NCBI GenBank assembly: GCA_037074705.1
Contig: CM073590.1
Span: forward strand, 40,137,895 to 40,201,894
Source of the DNA: Zhengitettix transpicula
Taxonomy: Eukaryota; Arthropoda; Insecta; Orthoptera; Tetrigidae
DNA length: 64,000 nt
Direction: 5' to 3'
How positions within the stretch are numbered: position 1 is the first letter of the stretch; every line of letters begins with the position of its first letter. A program made the translations under genes and the position numbers. Shown piece by piece: positions 11,920 to 25,154 of the stretch. The notes below the pieces were generated by a model. It had not been told where the DNA came from. It searched no databases and saw only the letters and a program-made list of their open reading frames with translations.

Positions 11920-12300
11920 GGAGGATCCGCTCTAGAACTAGGGGCCAGAAATGACATATGATGGGCGTTATTCTGTCTGCAGCACAGTGGCCCGTTTATC
12001 GTCCATCTGAGAATGAATCTCCGTTAACGAACGTCAGTTTAACCTCGTTACCCAGCATAATGAGAACGGCGGGCGTGATGATCTGCATCCTTCCATTCAG
12101 GCTACGGCGCGTATCGATGAAAGAGGGTGCTTTTGTTTTCGCTAGATTACATTCCGAGCCTAGTAAACGAGCAACCTGATTAAGCCCACGCCTCTCATTA
12201 AATAAGTAACCCGAGACCGTTGTTCCGCAAAAATTGCCTCTCGGATAATAAGAAAATTCCGTCGAAAACATCTTAGACTGCAATCGTGTTACTGGTGTAA
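11920..12300. other. GC-richer island with polylinker-like word
   Basis: The block is single copy here and much less AT-rich than its flanks, and it carries open frames on both strands (11958-12179 plus, 11996-12283 minus). Neither shows a domain I know, and opposite overlapping frames usually mean base composition rather than coding. At 11923-11941 the sequence GGATCCGCTCTAGAACTAG joins a BamHI site to a 15-base word known from pBluescript-type polylinkers. The rest looks like ordinary unique genomic sequence and might be a conserved non-coding element. Confidence 0.3.
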
Positions 12301-13740
12301 TTAATGCTGTTAACAGATGATAATGAGGTATTAATTAAATTAACGTGATGATGCGGGGTGAAGAATGTAAGTCAGTCTCTGTTAAGTAATTTAATAAAAC
12401 GAGACTCGAATTGTTGATTAATGTTATTCTTCAATTCCAGGAGAAGAGTATTACAAATCTACATCGCATCTCCGCTATTTTTAGTATTAAGCGAGCAGAA
12501 AAAAAATATTTAACTAAATAATATATAATTATTTCCCGCTCGTTTAATAGATGTATGTGCAGATTCACGTGCATCGTTCTAGGAGAAAACAGTGATATCA
12601 GAAATGGGCGAACATTTTTCAATAAAATCCATAGAGAAAATTGTTAAATAACATTCTTCAGTGCCAGTGAAGGACATCCCTATATCTTTTCATAAAACGT
12701 AAAATATTTAAAAAGTTGAAATAGTATGAATTGCTCTGATTTTAGCATTTATGATAATAGATAAATTTAATTCCATCCCATTTCAGCTCTTTACTATCTG
12801 AGATACGCATTCCTTAATTTTTTTATATTTAATGCAACATAGTTGTAACATCTATTAACTAAATGTTGAATTATTTAAAAACGGAAAACCTGTTTGATAT
12901 GCTACATTTTCTTGAATTGTGTGTGGAAAATAATTCCATAATATATGCATACAAATAAATTTTAAAAATTTCCAGAACTAATCTGAAAACCTTACACCTA
13001 TGATAACATAACTGCTATCTCATAGCAGGCCTAAAAAGATATTTTCGTCACATTATTAAATAAATTACTCAAACTGGATTATTTTAAACTTATTATCTCA
13101 ACTCATAAACCGTAAACAATGTGTTATTATTTTTTTTATTTATAGACTGTGTAACGCAACATATGTTACTGATGTAGGAATTAAACAAGCGAAAGTTGTG
13201 TTTATATTTTAGCCGCAATGTTTTTAACTGTCACAATTTATATAAAGGAAATTCGATATATCTGGACCATAGATTCGTAGTCATAACGAAAACAAAATCG
13301 CACCGGAAGCCGGTGTACTCAAACTTTTAAGTTATTTTACGTATTTTATTTTAAACAAAGTTAACATGCTAACGGAAATATTACCAAAAATTCGAAAAAA
13401 TTCACAGTAAATAATTTTGAAAATTATGAATGAAATAGTTTTATTTTTACAAACTGTAACAGATTAAAACATTGCGAATTAAATATAAACTGAATAAAAC
13501 ATAAAACACTCTAAATAAAATTTAATCTTGAAGAAAAAGTAACAAGACGAAATTTGAGAGTTATTAACATCCGTACTTGAACAGAGAAAATAGATTCTAG
13601 GGAAACCAGAAGTGAACAAATCTCCACGTCACTGCTGAAAAGTGCAACTAGTGACAATGAGAATAGATATTAGCGGTATCTAGTTTTCAAAAACCATCAA
13701 TCGCCGATGGGATACTTGCTTTCCAGATGAAGGGGATTAG
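12301..13740. other. AT-rich spacer
   Basis: Nothing recognisable on either strand. Confidence 0.5.
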
Positions 13741-13971
13741 TTTGCATTTGCAGAAGGGGACATACTGTTCGGCATGGACCAAAGCCTCACCCGTGAATAT
13801 TGGAGAGAGACCAATACTCATATAAAAAAATAGTGGTTTGAGGAAGATGTATATTCTAAGACACTTAAAATATTTGAGATTGAACCGAAATTTGGAACAG
13901 TGGCATCTAGTCTACAAGGAAAAGTTTTTGACAAATTAAAACATAAATTTTTGGAGTTGATGTTGCATTGA
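13741..13971 (+). pseudogene. Unidentified coding-like stretch with one stop
   Basis: One frame stays open for 30 codons, meets TAG at 13831-13833 and continues for 45 codons to TGA at 13969-13971. It reads like protein (FAFAEGDILFGMDQSL early, KTLKIFEIEPKFG later) with mixed charged and hydrophobic residues. I cannot place it in a family. A decayed gene or transposon piece is possible, but stretches of this length also arise by chance in 64 kb, so the call is weak. Confidence 0.2.
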
Positions 13972-14759
13972 GCTTTGTAGTAAAACGTTACCATTGTACA
14001 CTTCTATAGTTCCCTGTGATTTGAGCTCCCTTACTAAATTGGTTACTGTATTTCTAAACTTATTTCACGATAACTCGTGTATCGTAGTCGGCAGGGGACT
14101 TTAATTTACCACATCTCAGTATAAATTCAATTATATGGGATACGGATATTTGAGAAACACTGAAGAAGACTAGGTTAACTTCGTTACTACACATTTTGAA
14201 ATGCTAGGTTATTGAACCTGTAAATCCTATTGGTAAACAATAGTATTTGTCATTTTTTTGTCATTGTCTGGAAATTAGTTGGTCTAAGTAAATGTTTTAA
14301 TTAAATTATCCAATGAATATGGTTAAATTAATTGAAAGCTACTGACGTACAATTTAAAAAATTAAAATAAATTTTATATGTGACTGTTAAAGAAGAGTTT
14401 TATTATTTATAATATAAATAAACTTTTTTAAGACAACAGAATGCAGTAGGAAAATTTTAGGGCATAATTTTAGTATATTTAGTATATTACACAAAGTATG
14501 CACAGACAATGTATTTGAAGCACAACGCTTTACGAATACTATAATGCAAATATTAAGGAACTTAAAAGCTAGTTGTTATACACAAAAAGGGAACGAATAT
14601 TATCGGGACAGATTTATGTGATTAGTTAAAAAACTAACTTGGACTGAACTCCATAAAGAAAGATATCTGATTAAGGAGAAACAGATAATTTAAAAAAATA
14701 TATTATCAATTCACAATCAGAATTATATGGGTCAGTGTTCTGACTGGCTGTGGTTCTCT
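13972..14759. other. AT-rich spacer
   Basis: No feature recognised. Confidence 0.5.
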
Positions 14760-14900
14760 TCATTGACGTTGACGGGAACTCTCCAGTGTGAGGTTCTCTA
14801 ATGATAATGGAAACACACACAAACAACATCCATGCCCTCGCCGGGATTCGAACCCTGGACATCTGTGATGCGAGGCAATGACGTAATTACAGCAGGCATA
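14760..14900 (-). mobile_element. tRNA-derived SINE-like copy 2
   Basis: On the minus strand GGGTTCGAATCCCGGCGAGG carries a textbook Pol III B box, GGTTCGAATCC. It is followed by GGCATGGATGTTGTTTGTGT and GTTTCCAT, the same body as copy 1 at 9.4 kb. The A-box region upstream is decayed. The shared order of B box and body defines one SINE-like family with at least two members in the window. Confidence 0.65.
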
Positions 14901-15579
14901 CAAACAGACAGATGGAGTAGGTTTTATAAATACGTTATGAGGCTTTAAAGGATTACGACAATATAATCTTAAAGGCAAATATATTTGAAGAATATTTGAC
15001 TACAGTTTTAGAATTAAAAAATAGGTTCGGACTTTTATCTAAATGTAGAAAGTAAGTCTGTATTGTAGAAGAAGAAAAAAATATTATGAGCCTAAAACAG
15101 AATAAATCGGTTAGATGGGATGAAAAATCGAGGAAAATTCTAACTATAGGAGGTAAGTCATAAATACTTACCTAAAACTTTGATTAAAATTTTTACTGAA
15201 TAATTCGGACGTCTCTGAGGATTGGAGATAGAATAGTTGTATCAACTTGTTTTTTTTTTCAGAAACCAGTAAATATAAACTAGCGGGTCTCAGACCCGTT
15301 GTTTCTCACGAGTAAAGACAATTGCAGAATCTATCCGTAAACAGTGGATTAAAGCGTAGCAACATGTTTCAGAAGCAATCGAAAGGTGAAGCAGAACAGA
15401 CGTCATCGAAATTCCAAAGCACTGCACGTATCTTGTTTTTATACATACGTCTTGGGTTGGATTAGTTCACTAGAGTTCAAAGTATAGTCAATACCGGTAG
15501 AAATTAAATTCGGAGGTACAACCGGGCAGTGCGATTTGACCACTTATGCTTTTACAGTACATAAACTATGAGACGGAGG

Positions 15580-15581
<2 letters not shown>
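14901..15581. other. AT-rich spacer
   Basis: No feature recognised. Confidence 0.5.

Positions 15582-15617
<36 letters not shown>
15582..15617. repeat. (TA)n microsatellite
   Basis: This is an uninterrupted TA dinucleotide run of about 36 bases. Length is likely to be polymorphic. Confidence 0.95.
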
Positions 15618-15619
<2 letters not shown>

Positions 15620-16868
15620 TTACATAATATTACCGGAAAATTATAGGCGTTTGTTTAAAACAAAAATAAATTCGAAATATCATATCTATCTTAGGTTATA
15701 GCTCTTTTTATGAAATACTGAGCGGTGTGCTGTTATCCGTACAGAAATGGGCAAATACAGGCATTGTATAGGACGGCTTAAATATGTCGTAAAACTTTGC
15801 TTACGCAATTCAACCGGCTCACCAATAAATCTCTGCAAATGTGACCTCACTATTAAAATTATACGAAGAGAACAACGACTGGACGTGTGAAAACATTTGT
15901 TTTTGAAAAGTACTATAAAAGATTTCCCAGCAAAAGTACTAACGACTTTATGTAAGGATAAAAAGAGTAGAAGTCAGATTAGATTAATTAGTTTATATAT
16001 TAGATAGGCATTAATGTATAATAAACAGGCTGATGTTGTTAGTTACGAAATAGTGAGGTACAGTGAAATAACTGTTTCACATTTATTCCGAGGACAATAG
16101 CAAAAATTTGGTTTTAAAAATAAATCGGCAGATTTGGTTTATTCAAGTCACTGATAATAAATTTGTGTTAAATATTCATTATGAAATGATAGTAGTAACT
16201 GATTGAAAGTTTTAATTTTCAGTGGAGATTAAATTAAAGACAAGGATACAATTTTTTTATTAGATACACATTTATAGTTTTTATTAGACGTTCCGCCAAT
16301 AAATAATTTAATTCATTCAACAATTTAAATAACTAATATAATCAAGATTATAATAATGTAATATTTAATATAAAACAAAAATTAATGTTTCAGAATTTAT
16401 AATTGTGGAAATTAATACTTCACCTCTTCTTTGTAGGTTAAAAATTTCATTTAGCAAATAATTACTATTTGCATACAGTAATGTTTTGTGCTGAATAAAT
16501 TGTTCCCTGTTTACTGGTGACATTAGTTACAATTACTTCAACTGACCAACGTATGGTAAACGTTTCTAATAAAAGTGTTTCATTATTTTTTTGTGAATAT
16601 AATAGAAATATTAAAATCATGGTTTTTTATAATTATTCATATAGTAATGTTAACATGAGACAACATTTTATTTGCAGTTACTACATAACGATATGCGTGG
16701 AGTGAATTATTTCATCCCTTTCACGGGTTTGAGAATACAGAGCTATGAATTTATTGTTGTATTCACACAGTAATTTCGATAAATAAGGTAATATCGCATT
16801 TAAAGCGAAATATGAAAAATTACATGTATTAATGTGGTTAGCTACATTAAAAACTCGCTGAGGAAAGC

Positions 16869-16869
<1 letters not shown>
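15618..16869. other. AT-rich spacer
   Basis: No gene recognised on either strand. Confidence 0.5.

Positions 16870-16913
<44 letters not shown>
16870..16913. repeat. (TA)n microsatellite
   Basis: This is an uninterrupted TA run of about 44 bases. It creates a false tyrosine-isoleucine repeat frame on the minus strand (16681-16935), which I do not treat as a gene. Confidence 0.95.
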
Positions 16914-16915
<2 letters not shown>

Positions 16916-17259
16916 CCATTTTTTTTGTCTCGCACTTGAAATTTAAAATATCCTTCTAATTGAAAATTTTGAGTGCATCGTGATTTGAAAATTTATCATA
17001 TATAATATTAATGCATTCATTCCCGGTTACGCTCTTTCTAGGTTCACTTGAATTAAAATATATATAACAGATAAAAATACGCGTTTCACATTTAATATCA
17101 CTTAATTAGCGTGCAAAATTTATGCACCTATATCCAATGAATCTGACAGTTTTGTAAAGCGGCCGTGATTAAAAATATACGAGTTCCAGCAAACAGGCTA
17201 ATTTAAATTTAATAACTGCAAAAACCTGGTTATGCTTCGAAGTCGATGTAATTACGTTT
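16914..17259. other. AT-rich spacer
   Basis: No feature recognised. Confidence 0.5.
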
Positions 17260-17600
17260 TTCAATTACTCCGAATTGAATTAAACGTGCGTAACGCTCTG
17301 TCGGTAGTAAACGCGAAGTGCTTTAAGGATCCAGCATCATATAACTGAGCGTGTTCGACGTTTCGTCAGCAGCGGATGTTGGGACACGCCAACTGAGTCA
17401 ACATACCCTTAATTAAGGGCTTCTCCGTCTTCGGCCCTCGACAGTGTTTGTGGTGGGGCCGCTGCAAACGAGTTATTACTAGCAATCGCGATCGACGGTA
17501 AACATTTCGGATCGAGAACGAAGGATATTCTCTCCTCTGTTAGAAAGGTCACATTAGCGTTAATTTCCTGAGGCTTCAGAATTTGTTAATGAACTGCGAA
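17260..17600. other. GC-richer island, candidate conserved non-coding DNA
   Basis: This is unique sequence of clearly higher GC than its surroundings, without a coding frame. It holds CGGCCCTCGACAG followed by GGGGCCGCTGCAA, a pair also seen in the island at 7.6 kb. Dense unique GC-rich patches in an AT-rich desert can be developmental enhancers, but that is inference. Confidence 0.25.
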
Positions 17601-20600
17601 TGGGCTCAAAAATTTATTTGAACGCTTTAAAGATGACAACTTTATGTAGATGATGCAGAAAACTATCCCAATACGTTTCCTTCTACTGCCTATTAATTAT
17701 TAATGTAATTGTTTGAAAAAGACCTAAAGCATAATATAGATTAGTTTTGCCGATACTCTGTTTTTTTACTCAAAATTGGTTTGTGAATTATTAAAGAGGT
17801 GAATTTTCACAATTAGGCTAAGACAATTAGGTGTAGTACACGGATAAAAAAATTAATTACATGAATGTAGAAGTGGAGGTACACATCCATCTTTACAATA
17901 TGAAACGCTAAAAATCATCTTACATCGCAGAACGTCGTTTACTCAATGATTTTAATTATTTCGTCTAAAATATTTATATCCACATCGCTATTCTTGCCTT
18001 TTTAATCTTCGCAAAATCTTAATACTAAATGGGAATACTTGAGACGTATGTAATGTATGATTCTGTACTCTAAAACGTTTGATTTTCCCCGTTCTCTAAA
18101 ACGTTTCATGTAATAGTTGAGGACTGAGCCACAATAAAATCGGATTAATGAGAACATGTCCAGCGTCGGAAATGGTTTGGCGGGAAAGCGAATTTATAGT
18201 GTTGCAGATTGCTTTGCTGCTGGGCGATTCCGTTCAATACCAGATAATAAGTATTCAGAAACGATCTAGCATTTTTTTCGTGCACATTTACACGGTATCG
18301 CATATCGGAATATGGTTTAACTGTGTTTCCACCAATTCAGACTAAACGAATATGCAGTTGTTGAACCTTTGCAGGAACCGCGATCAGTTTTGTCTTGATG
18401 ACAGGCCTGCGAAAACGGGCAGAAAAACCAGAAGACAACAAAGTTGTGGTTTACAGTGTCACCACCTACGCCGTTAACAAACCAAAATAAAACATTCACA
18501 TCGCAACGGCAACTCAGCAAGCCAGAGAAATAAGCAGCCAACGGAAGGAGCAGAGAAGATCCGTAGGTGTCAACAATTCAAAAACATCAACAAAATCGAG
18601 GGTTATGTGAACGATAACTCATGAGTTTGTATAATCTTCAGTAATTTGGTCATTCTGCAGATTCTAGTATTCATATATATATATATAGTAGTAATCTTTT
18701 ATTTATAAATAATTTACTCCTTGTTGGGGTGCCAAATTATGTAGTATTCATAATATCTTATAGTAAAAATGCTCCACGTTTGAGGGACAAAATATATGGT
18801 AAACTCTGATAAAGTGTTTTTTTCCACTAATGTTTACAATCAATGCTAAAACTTCCACCACGAACAATAATACAAACTAGGCAACAGTAATTTACGAGTC
18901 TCCAGTTAACTCAGTTGAGCATCTCGTTTCCCGACTATGCCTTGCTATTTCAAGTGTTTGCGAAATATCTGGCATCTTTGGAACCGTTCGTCAATCACTC
19001 TTTCGACGCTACCAAGCATGTATTACTGTTAGTAGTCGCAATTTATAGCATTTATTGTAAAAATTGCCGGGAAGACGATTTTTCTTTTCATGTCTCATTT
19101 TTTGTATTCGTGTCTCAACGCGTCACTTCCTCTTATGTACGTATACATTCTTATACATGTCAATATATGTCAACAGGCAGCCTATACTACGTATAAAGAA
19201 GGTAACCCCATTTATATTCTGACATACACAATATTAGAAATATCGTATTATGTACCCAGTTAACGAATCATCTATATTGGATTACCTACGTTCACACTTA
19301 GTTGAAATATATCGTTGCACGTAAATGTACTATCGTGACGCATCGTTGGTCGCGATTACTATTGATACTACTAACAACATTCATATAACTAATAAAAGTA
19401 TCATTTTTAGTGAATTCTAAATTACTTATAAATTAATTGGGCCGGAAATTTTAAGCAATCTGAGAAAATAATTGAATATGCATTTATACTACGTCAATTT
19501 TTTGTCGGTTTAACTGACAATGCATATTAAATATCTGAGAATATTTGTTTTTCATCAAATATTTTCTAACTATACGTCCTTATCGTTACTGCAATATTTA
19601 GTTTTTAATTACATTAAAAGTTAATCACTCTCATATACGATTATAAATAATTGTGTTGCGCTAAACATAACCATATCAAATTTATTATATAGAAGACGAG
19701 ATGATCGGCTTCTAGCACACTTCATATAACAATTGTCTACAGGTCGGAAAGTGTCGTAGAAAATACTGACGAGAGTTATTTTTATTAGAAGTTCGACTGA
19801 TTGTTACCTTCCATGAATATATGCATTTTTACCGAATTAGAAAATTCATTTACGAAATTGTAGTATTACGGGTATCACCGATACGAACAATTTGGATAAT
19901 TACATATTCAAATTTTTGGCAAATTTTTTATTGTATGGATTTATTATTAACATTTTGGCCGTTATTCGGTTGGCCACTTATGTGATTGGCGAATTGGGTA
20001 AAAATTCCGTAAACTACAAGAGTCAACGGCCTCGGGCGATAGAAGGCATTTCACAAATTCTTCACGGCGACGGAAATCGTTTAATTATGTTTCGGTGGAA
20101 GTGCCGACATTTTCAACACAAACCGCCGGATGTCTCTGTGAAAGACATTACGAACAGTTAAATTATCTAGTAAGACTTTTAAAGAGCGAAATACAAATTT
20201 TTAAAGTCCTTTTTCGACGCCTAAGGTTGGGGAATCTTGGAAACCCACAACTAAAGGCAGGAAAAATCTTCCAATATTCTTCTCAGCCGTGTTGAACCAG
20301 GGAAACTGCGCCGAAATTTATCGGGAGGGGGGGGGGGAGAGATCCTCCATCAAGAAACTTCGCAGGATCCAAGGTGCAGCCGTTCCTGAATCATTTGTGT
20401 GGGTGTCAAGCTATTTACGAGAATGATCCGAGCAAAATTATTACTTAAAATGTCTAATTTACGCAAGTTCTTCAGTTTTGTAAATACGGTGTCACGTCGA
20501 AAGCTCGATTGCTGCTTATTCAAAAAAAATAGCAAATCCTTACCCAGTATGGATAAAAGATTTCACAAACATCACAAGTTTAAAGCTGGTAAATGATTAA

Positions 20601-21179
20601 TCATTTTATGATAATTAATGTGTTTTAAAAATACTTGTTTGGCAATAAAACTGGTGGCGTCAACTTTTCTTCACATAATTATTGTTTCAAACATCCTGTA
20701 CTTATATTTTATACTGTCAATTGTGTCGTAATAAATTTTGTGTTCACTGTATTAGAGTTTAGGTGTGTGTAGTATAAAACATTTGTCAATTTGTTCCCAT
20801 GATTTCAAGAATAGACATTTGATATATTTAGGCGCAATTAGTGGCGTGACGTCACAACTAAAACGGTTGACGGCGATTAGGTCTTTTAACGTTGAATTTT
20901 TCCATTCATATTATAATCAAAAAAAAATTATATATAATATGTATTTAAAATTGATGATTACAAAATCCAATGATAAGTTTTGAAAAAAAATTTCGCCACA
21001 ATCTTATTTTTCTGGGTTTTATTTAAACGGATTTTTCTGTGCACAGGAGTTTTTTTTAACACGGATTAAGGGTACTTTTTTACTTATTTAATCTCATAAT
21101 TTTTATGAGTGTAATAAAATGTAAGGTAGGCTGAGAGTGTAGTAGTTTGTGTGTGTGTGTAATCAGTGCCTTTTCATTT
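17601..21179. other. AT-rich spacer with minor GC patches
   Basis: Patches at 18150-18600 and 20000-20350 are less AT-rich and contain open frames of up to 93 codons that match nothing I know. A G-run lies at about 20326-20337 and a TGACGTCA palindrome at 20847-20854. I find no gene. Confidence 0.45.
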
Positions 21180-21420
21180 CGCGGGGGTTGGCGAGGTTTA
21201 ATTCGTGGGGTTAACACGTTGAGCTCCCTTTGCGCCTGCAAAAGTTGTCACACATGTGACGCCGGGGAGCTAACATTATTCCATTAACCTGTCAGCTTCA
21301 AGTTCCCGTTTCTTATGGCGACGAGCAAAGTGAACACGTGGCTTTATTACCAAGGCAGCCGGTGTCCTATTACGCAATATTACTGTTGAAGTGTATTCAT
21401 CTTGTTGACAGAGTAGGTTA
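21180..21420. other. GC-richer island
   Basis: This is unique, GC-richer sequence without an open frame or repeat match in the window. It contains a CACACATGTG palindrome at about 21251-21260. No function can be assigned. Confidence 0.2.
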
Positions 21421-23204
21421 TTTGCACTACTCACCCTCGTACTAAAATTGAGGGAGTCGCTGTCGTCTCAGAAGAATTTAGCAAAAGGCATGCGGATGCA
21501 ATATTGTGACTCACTGATGGCGGATGAAGGAGAAAATAAAGAAATACCATGTTCTTCTTTTGATAAACACAACTTATTATTTTAAGTTGAACAGTGAATA
21601 AAAATATCTGAAAATATAATTCCTTTTAAGGCGAATTTTACGAAGTCCAAAATTTTCAAATAGAATTATGTTGTACAAGGCTTATTCTTTAAAACTCTGA
21701 GTTAGATTTTCATTGCTTTGTTTCTCTCGATGACTGATATGAAATGTTATAATTATCATGTCTTAGAAGCATTATCTTCGAGTGTAAGTTATTTTACTCA
21801 GGCTTAAATAGTATTAGACATAACGTTTATAATTCTGTTATAAAATCGAAAACTAATATTGACAATAAAGTCAACATTTTATTTTACAGAATTATTACAG
21901 GTTGAAATTCATTTTTAATTTTTTCATGACCATGCCTCATTGACTCTAAACCTTTAAATTTGTCTCCAACTTTAGGCCCGTATTTACAAAACTACAGGAC
22001 CCATTGCTTGTTTAATGTCGACTGGTAAAAGTTATAAGTAAAAGGTATAACTTAATTTATTAAATTACACTATATTTCAACAAGCTGAGGATTGCAGTAA
22101 ATTGTGTCAGAAGATCCCGAACGCAATCAGATATCAGATAGGATAAAAAAAATCCTCCTGTCTGAAAACAGTATTCTACCCTGAAAGATATTTCAAATTA
22201 ATTTTTTTGGCACATTATTAATAATTTATCACCAGTATTATTTAATCTTGGCAAAAATGACGGGAGCAACAAGTTTGGGTAAAAAGCATCTGAGATTTTA
22301 GAATTTAAAGAAGTTATTAAACATTACAATATTTGCGGCCGATTTCGTGTTGGCAGAGATGGGAGATGCAACCTATGGTACAAAGAACATAATTTTTTGT
22401 AATATAACCCAAAACAGGTTCTTTTAATCAGTCTCCTCACTGGAATTTGAAACTAAATAATGATTTTTTTTATTAATTTCGAAAGGTTCTTTCAACAAAA
22501 AAATACATTATAAACATTTACGATTTACAAAATTTTTAATGATATAATTTGTCGACAATCATAATTAATTATTATAAATTTATATCAAAATGGCCAGGTT
22601 TTATAAATTATACTTCTAAAGTCATACCTTTTATTGTCAAAGTTTAGTAATTCATAACGTGGACTTGGATTGTTTCTGTGCAACGGTTCCAAGAGGATAC
22701 GTGTCTATCTTGCGGATAAAGCCAGCAGGAATAATTGACTACGTTTCTATGGTCCAGCAACACGCTGATTTTCACGTCTCAAGTTAATAAAAAAAACTCC
22801 AGAACGTCATTTTCTAAAAGTTGATACGTCTGAGTGCCAAATATCGATTATACGCAGTAATATGCGTGTACGCCAATTTGCAAATATCGACTTTTTAACT
22901 CGATAGGCATCGAGATTTAAAGTGAAGTCATAATCAAGATAATGTTCTCAAGTATTTTTGCATAATGTTTGGAGATTCTGCACTTTCCTTCATTAAATTC
23001 TTAAATATTTATTTTGAAGATATATATTGATTCAAAAATTATATGTTGTAGGAGAGTGTAATAAAAGTATCCACAATTTATGTTGACTATTTCTCTTATA
23101 TTAATCTTCCCATTCATAATAGTTTAAATTTATACTATCCCAAGAAAAGTAATTCAAAGATCTTTTAAACGCAAAAGCAAACGATATTGGAGAAAAATCT
23201 GAAG
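21421..23204. other. AT-rich spacer
   Basis: No gene or repeat recognised. Confidence 0.5.
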
Positions 23205-23965
23205 GCATAGATGTCACTTAGTTTAATTATGACATTAAACTGGATGGTTAACCCCCCGGAGGGCGGGTGGAAATTTTCAAATATATTAAAGCATCCGATA
23301 ATTGCATCTAATAAATATTTTTCGGTGTCAATGAAATGGATAATATTTCTACCCATGTTTTTGTGTATAATTTCAACCGCTTTTGGTATTTGTGGGGCCC
23401 ACCATTAGGGGTGAGGGCGGATGGACATTGCATAAAATAATTACCGAGATTGGAGTCGAACCCGGCGTTATGAATCTTACCGAGTTTAATTAAAACATTC
23501 AACGTGCCTGTTAATTTGTACTTCTACCACTATGAGTGCAGGGTGGAACGGGAAACGATGTGCGTATATTTCGCATACAAACTTCACCCGTTGAGAAAAT
23601 TTGAACAAATTTTGAACACATGTTCCTTTTGAACCGGAAACAAACGATTTGGGGGTTAGACACGGCTACTACCTTCACGGGCGGGGGTGGGCGGGTTGAA
23701 AATTTTCTAACATTTTAGCGTTAAAGAAATATTTTACAAGGTCAATGAGATTGATAGTGTTTCTCACGTTGTTGATTGTGTATAATTTCAACCCCTTTCG
23801 GTTGGCGGAGATGGTGGGGCGTTACATAAAAATAACGCAAAAACAGCCGAGATTAAATTCCAATAGTGGGTTATACATGTCTCTGAGTTTAATTATGACA
23901 ACCCGGGAACCGTCAGGCACTAGTTACAGTGCAAAATGTATGTCTCAAAGGCAATTAATATAGGA
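23205..23965. repeat. Two diverged direct units of a dispersed repeat
   Basis: Two units, about 23211-23490 and 23690-23910, share a series of landmarks in order: GGGCGGGTGGAAATTTT or its variant, a TTTTGTGTATAATTTCAAC-like segment, a CCGAGATT word and GAGTTTAATTA. The stretch 23530-23720 also occurs inverted at 27181-27364. A GGGTTCGACTCC word on the minus strand near 23456 resembles a B box but lacks a partner A box at normal spacing. The short open frames across these units are not conserved between copies. Confidence 0.65.
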
Positions 23966-25154
23966 GAGGGGAGGTTTATAAGCGGATTTCCCCCAGATGG
24001 AAACAGGTTTGTGCCCCTACGGTGACTATTGTTGTTTGGTATCGTTTCCATTACCCATTAACTGCTCAGGACACAGCAATGACTTGGCTAGCGACGAGGC
24101 GTCCCTTCCAAGCACATGCTACGCACGTTGCAATGACCAGAATTCTAACATTTCACATTTTTATATTATTTAGAGAAATACAAACATAACGTCAAAGACT
24201 TTTTCACGTAATATAATATTAATAAATAACTCAAACTATACAATATCAGAGGAAACACATTTTCATTCCTTCATTCGTATTTAGACAATAGAAAGAAATT
24301 TATGTCTGAAATCGGTAAAACTTTATTTTCATAAAAATCTAGTTGAGAACCACAGTAATCAATTCTCGATCTCATGTATTTATTTATTTGGTATATAAAT
24401 GGCCTTCCTACTAATATGCCCACTAAATTAATTTGTATATAGACTGACACCAACGTCGTTGCCTGCGATTGGAATCTAAACGTTCTAAGACGGATAATAT
24501 TAACAAATTTGGAGCTGTTGATTAACATTTTATATTAAAAAAATCCATATTAATCCAATTTTCAGCAGATACTAAATATCATGTTGATTTGCAAATCACG
24601 CGTCATTTGTCGGTATTCATGTTGACGATAATCTCCCGTGGAACCGTCATATCGACCTACTTGTTGCAAATCTCCGCGCTCGCTAATCTTTAAAATTATT
24701 AATTCATCTAATCGACCACAACACCGCGAGGATGTTTTATTATGCTTATTTTCAATCCAATATGTGTTACGGAATAACCAGTCGGGGCAACGAGCTCAAA
24801 TCTCTGAAATATTTATACTCCAAATATTAATATATGCGCCGCTCTTCATAAGCCTAGAAATACTAACGTTTCCCATTTCTTGCATTAGTGTTGAATCATT
24901 GTATTATATTACGAATTAAGGAAAATCTCGACCGGGCCACGTAATTCAAATTCATAGCCCCTTTAGAGCTGAGCTTTAAATACATTTATTTTTTTTCTGT
25001 TTATATTATATAATTTTTCACCTCCATAACTGCGCTTAGATGTTTTTCTTTCATAACATTGTTATACTTCCATTAACAAATTCTGCGGACACGCAAATCG
25101 GAACGAATTCACAAAAAATCTGTAGAGTAATTTGTGAAGTTTAGTTTATTTTAA
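23966..25154. other. Spacer with small GC patch
   Basis: A patch at 24000-24140 is GC-richer and unique. The rest is AT-rich. The open frames at 24271-24528 (minus) and 24638-24919 (plus) show no domain. Confidence 0.4.

Noticed and set aside
11958..12283. Opposed open frames of 73 and 95 codons
   Set aside because: Opposite-strand overlap and lack of any domain point to base composition rather than coding.
16681..16935. Minus-strand open frame with a Tyr-Ile repeat
   Set aside because: It is the translation of a (TA)n microsatellite.
23440..23475. B-box-like GGGTTCGACTCC suggesting a tRNA or SINE
   Set aside because: There is no A box at a workable distance and no tRNA-like folding.
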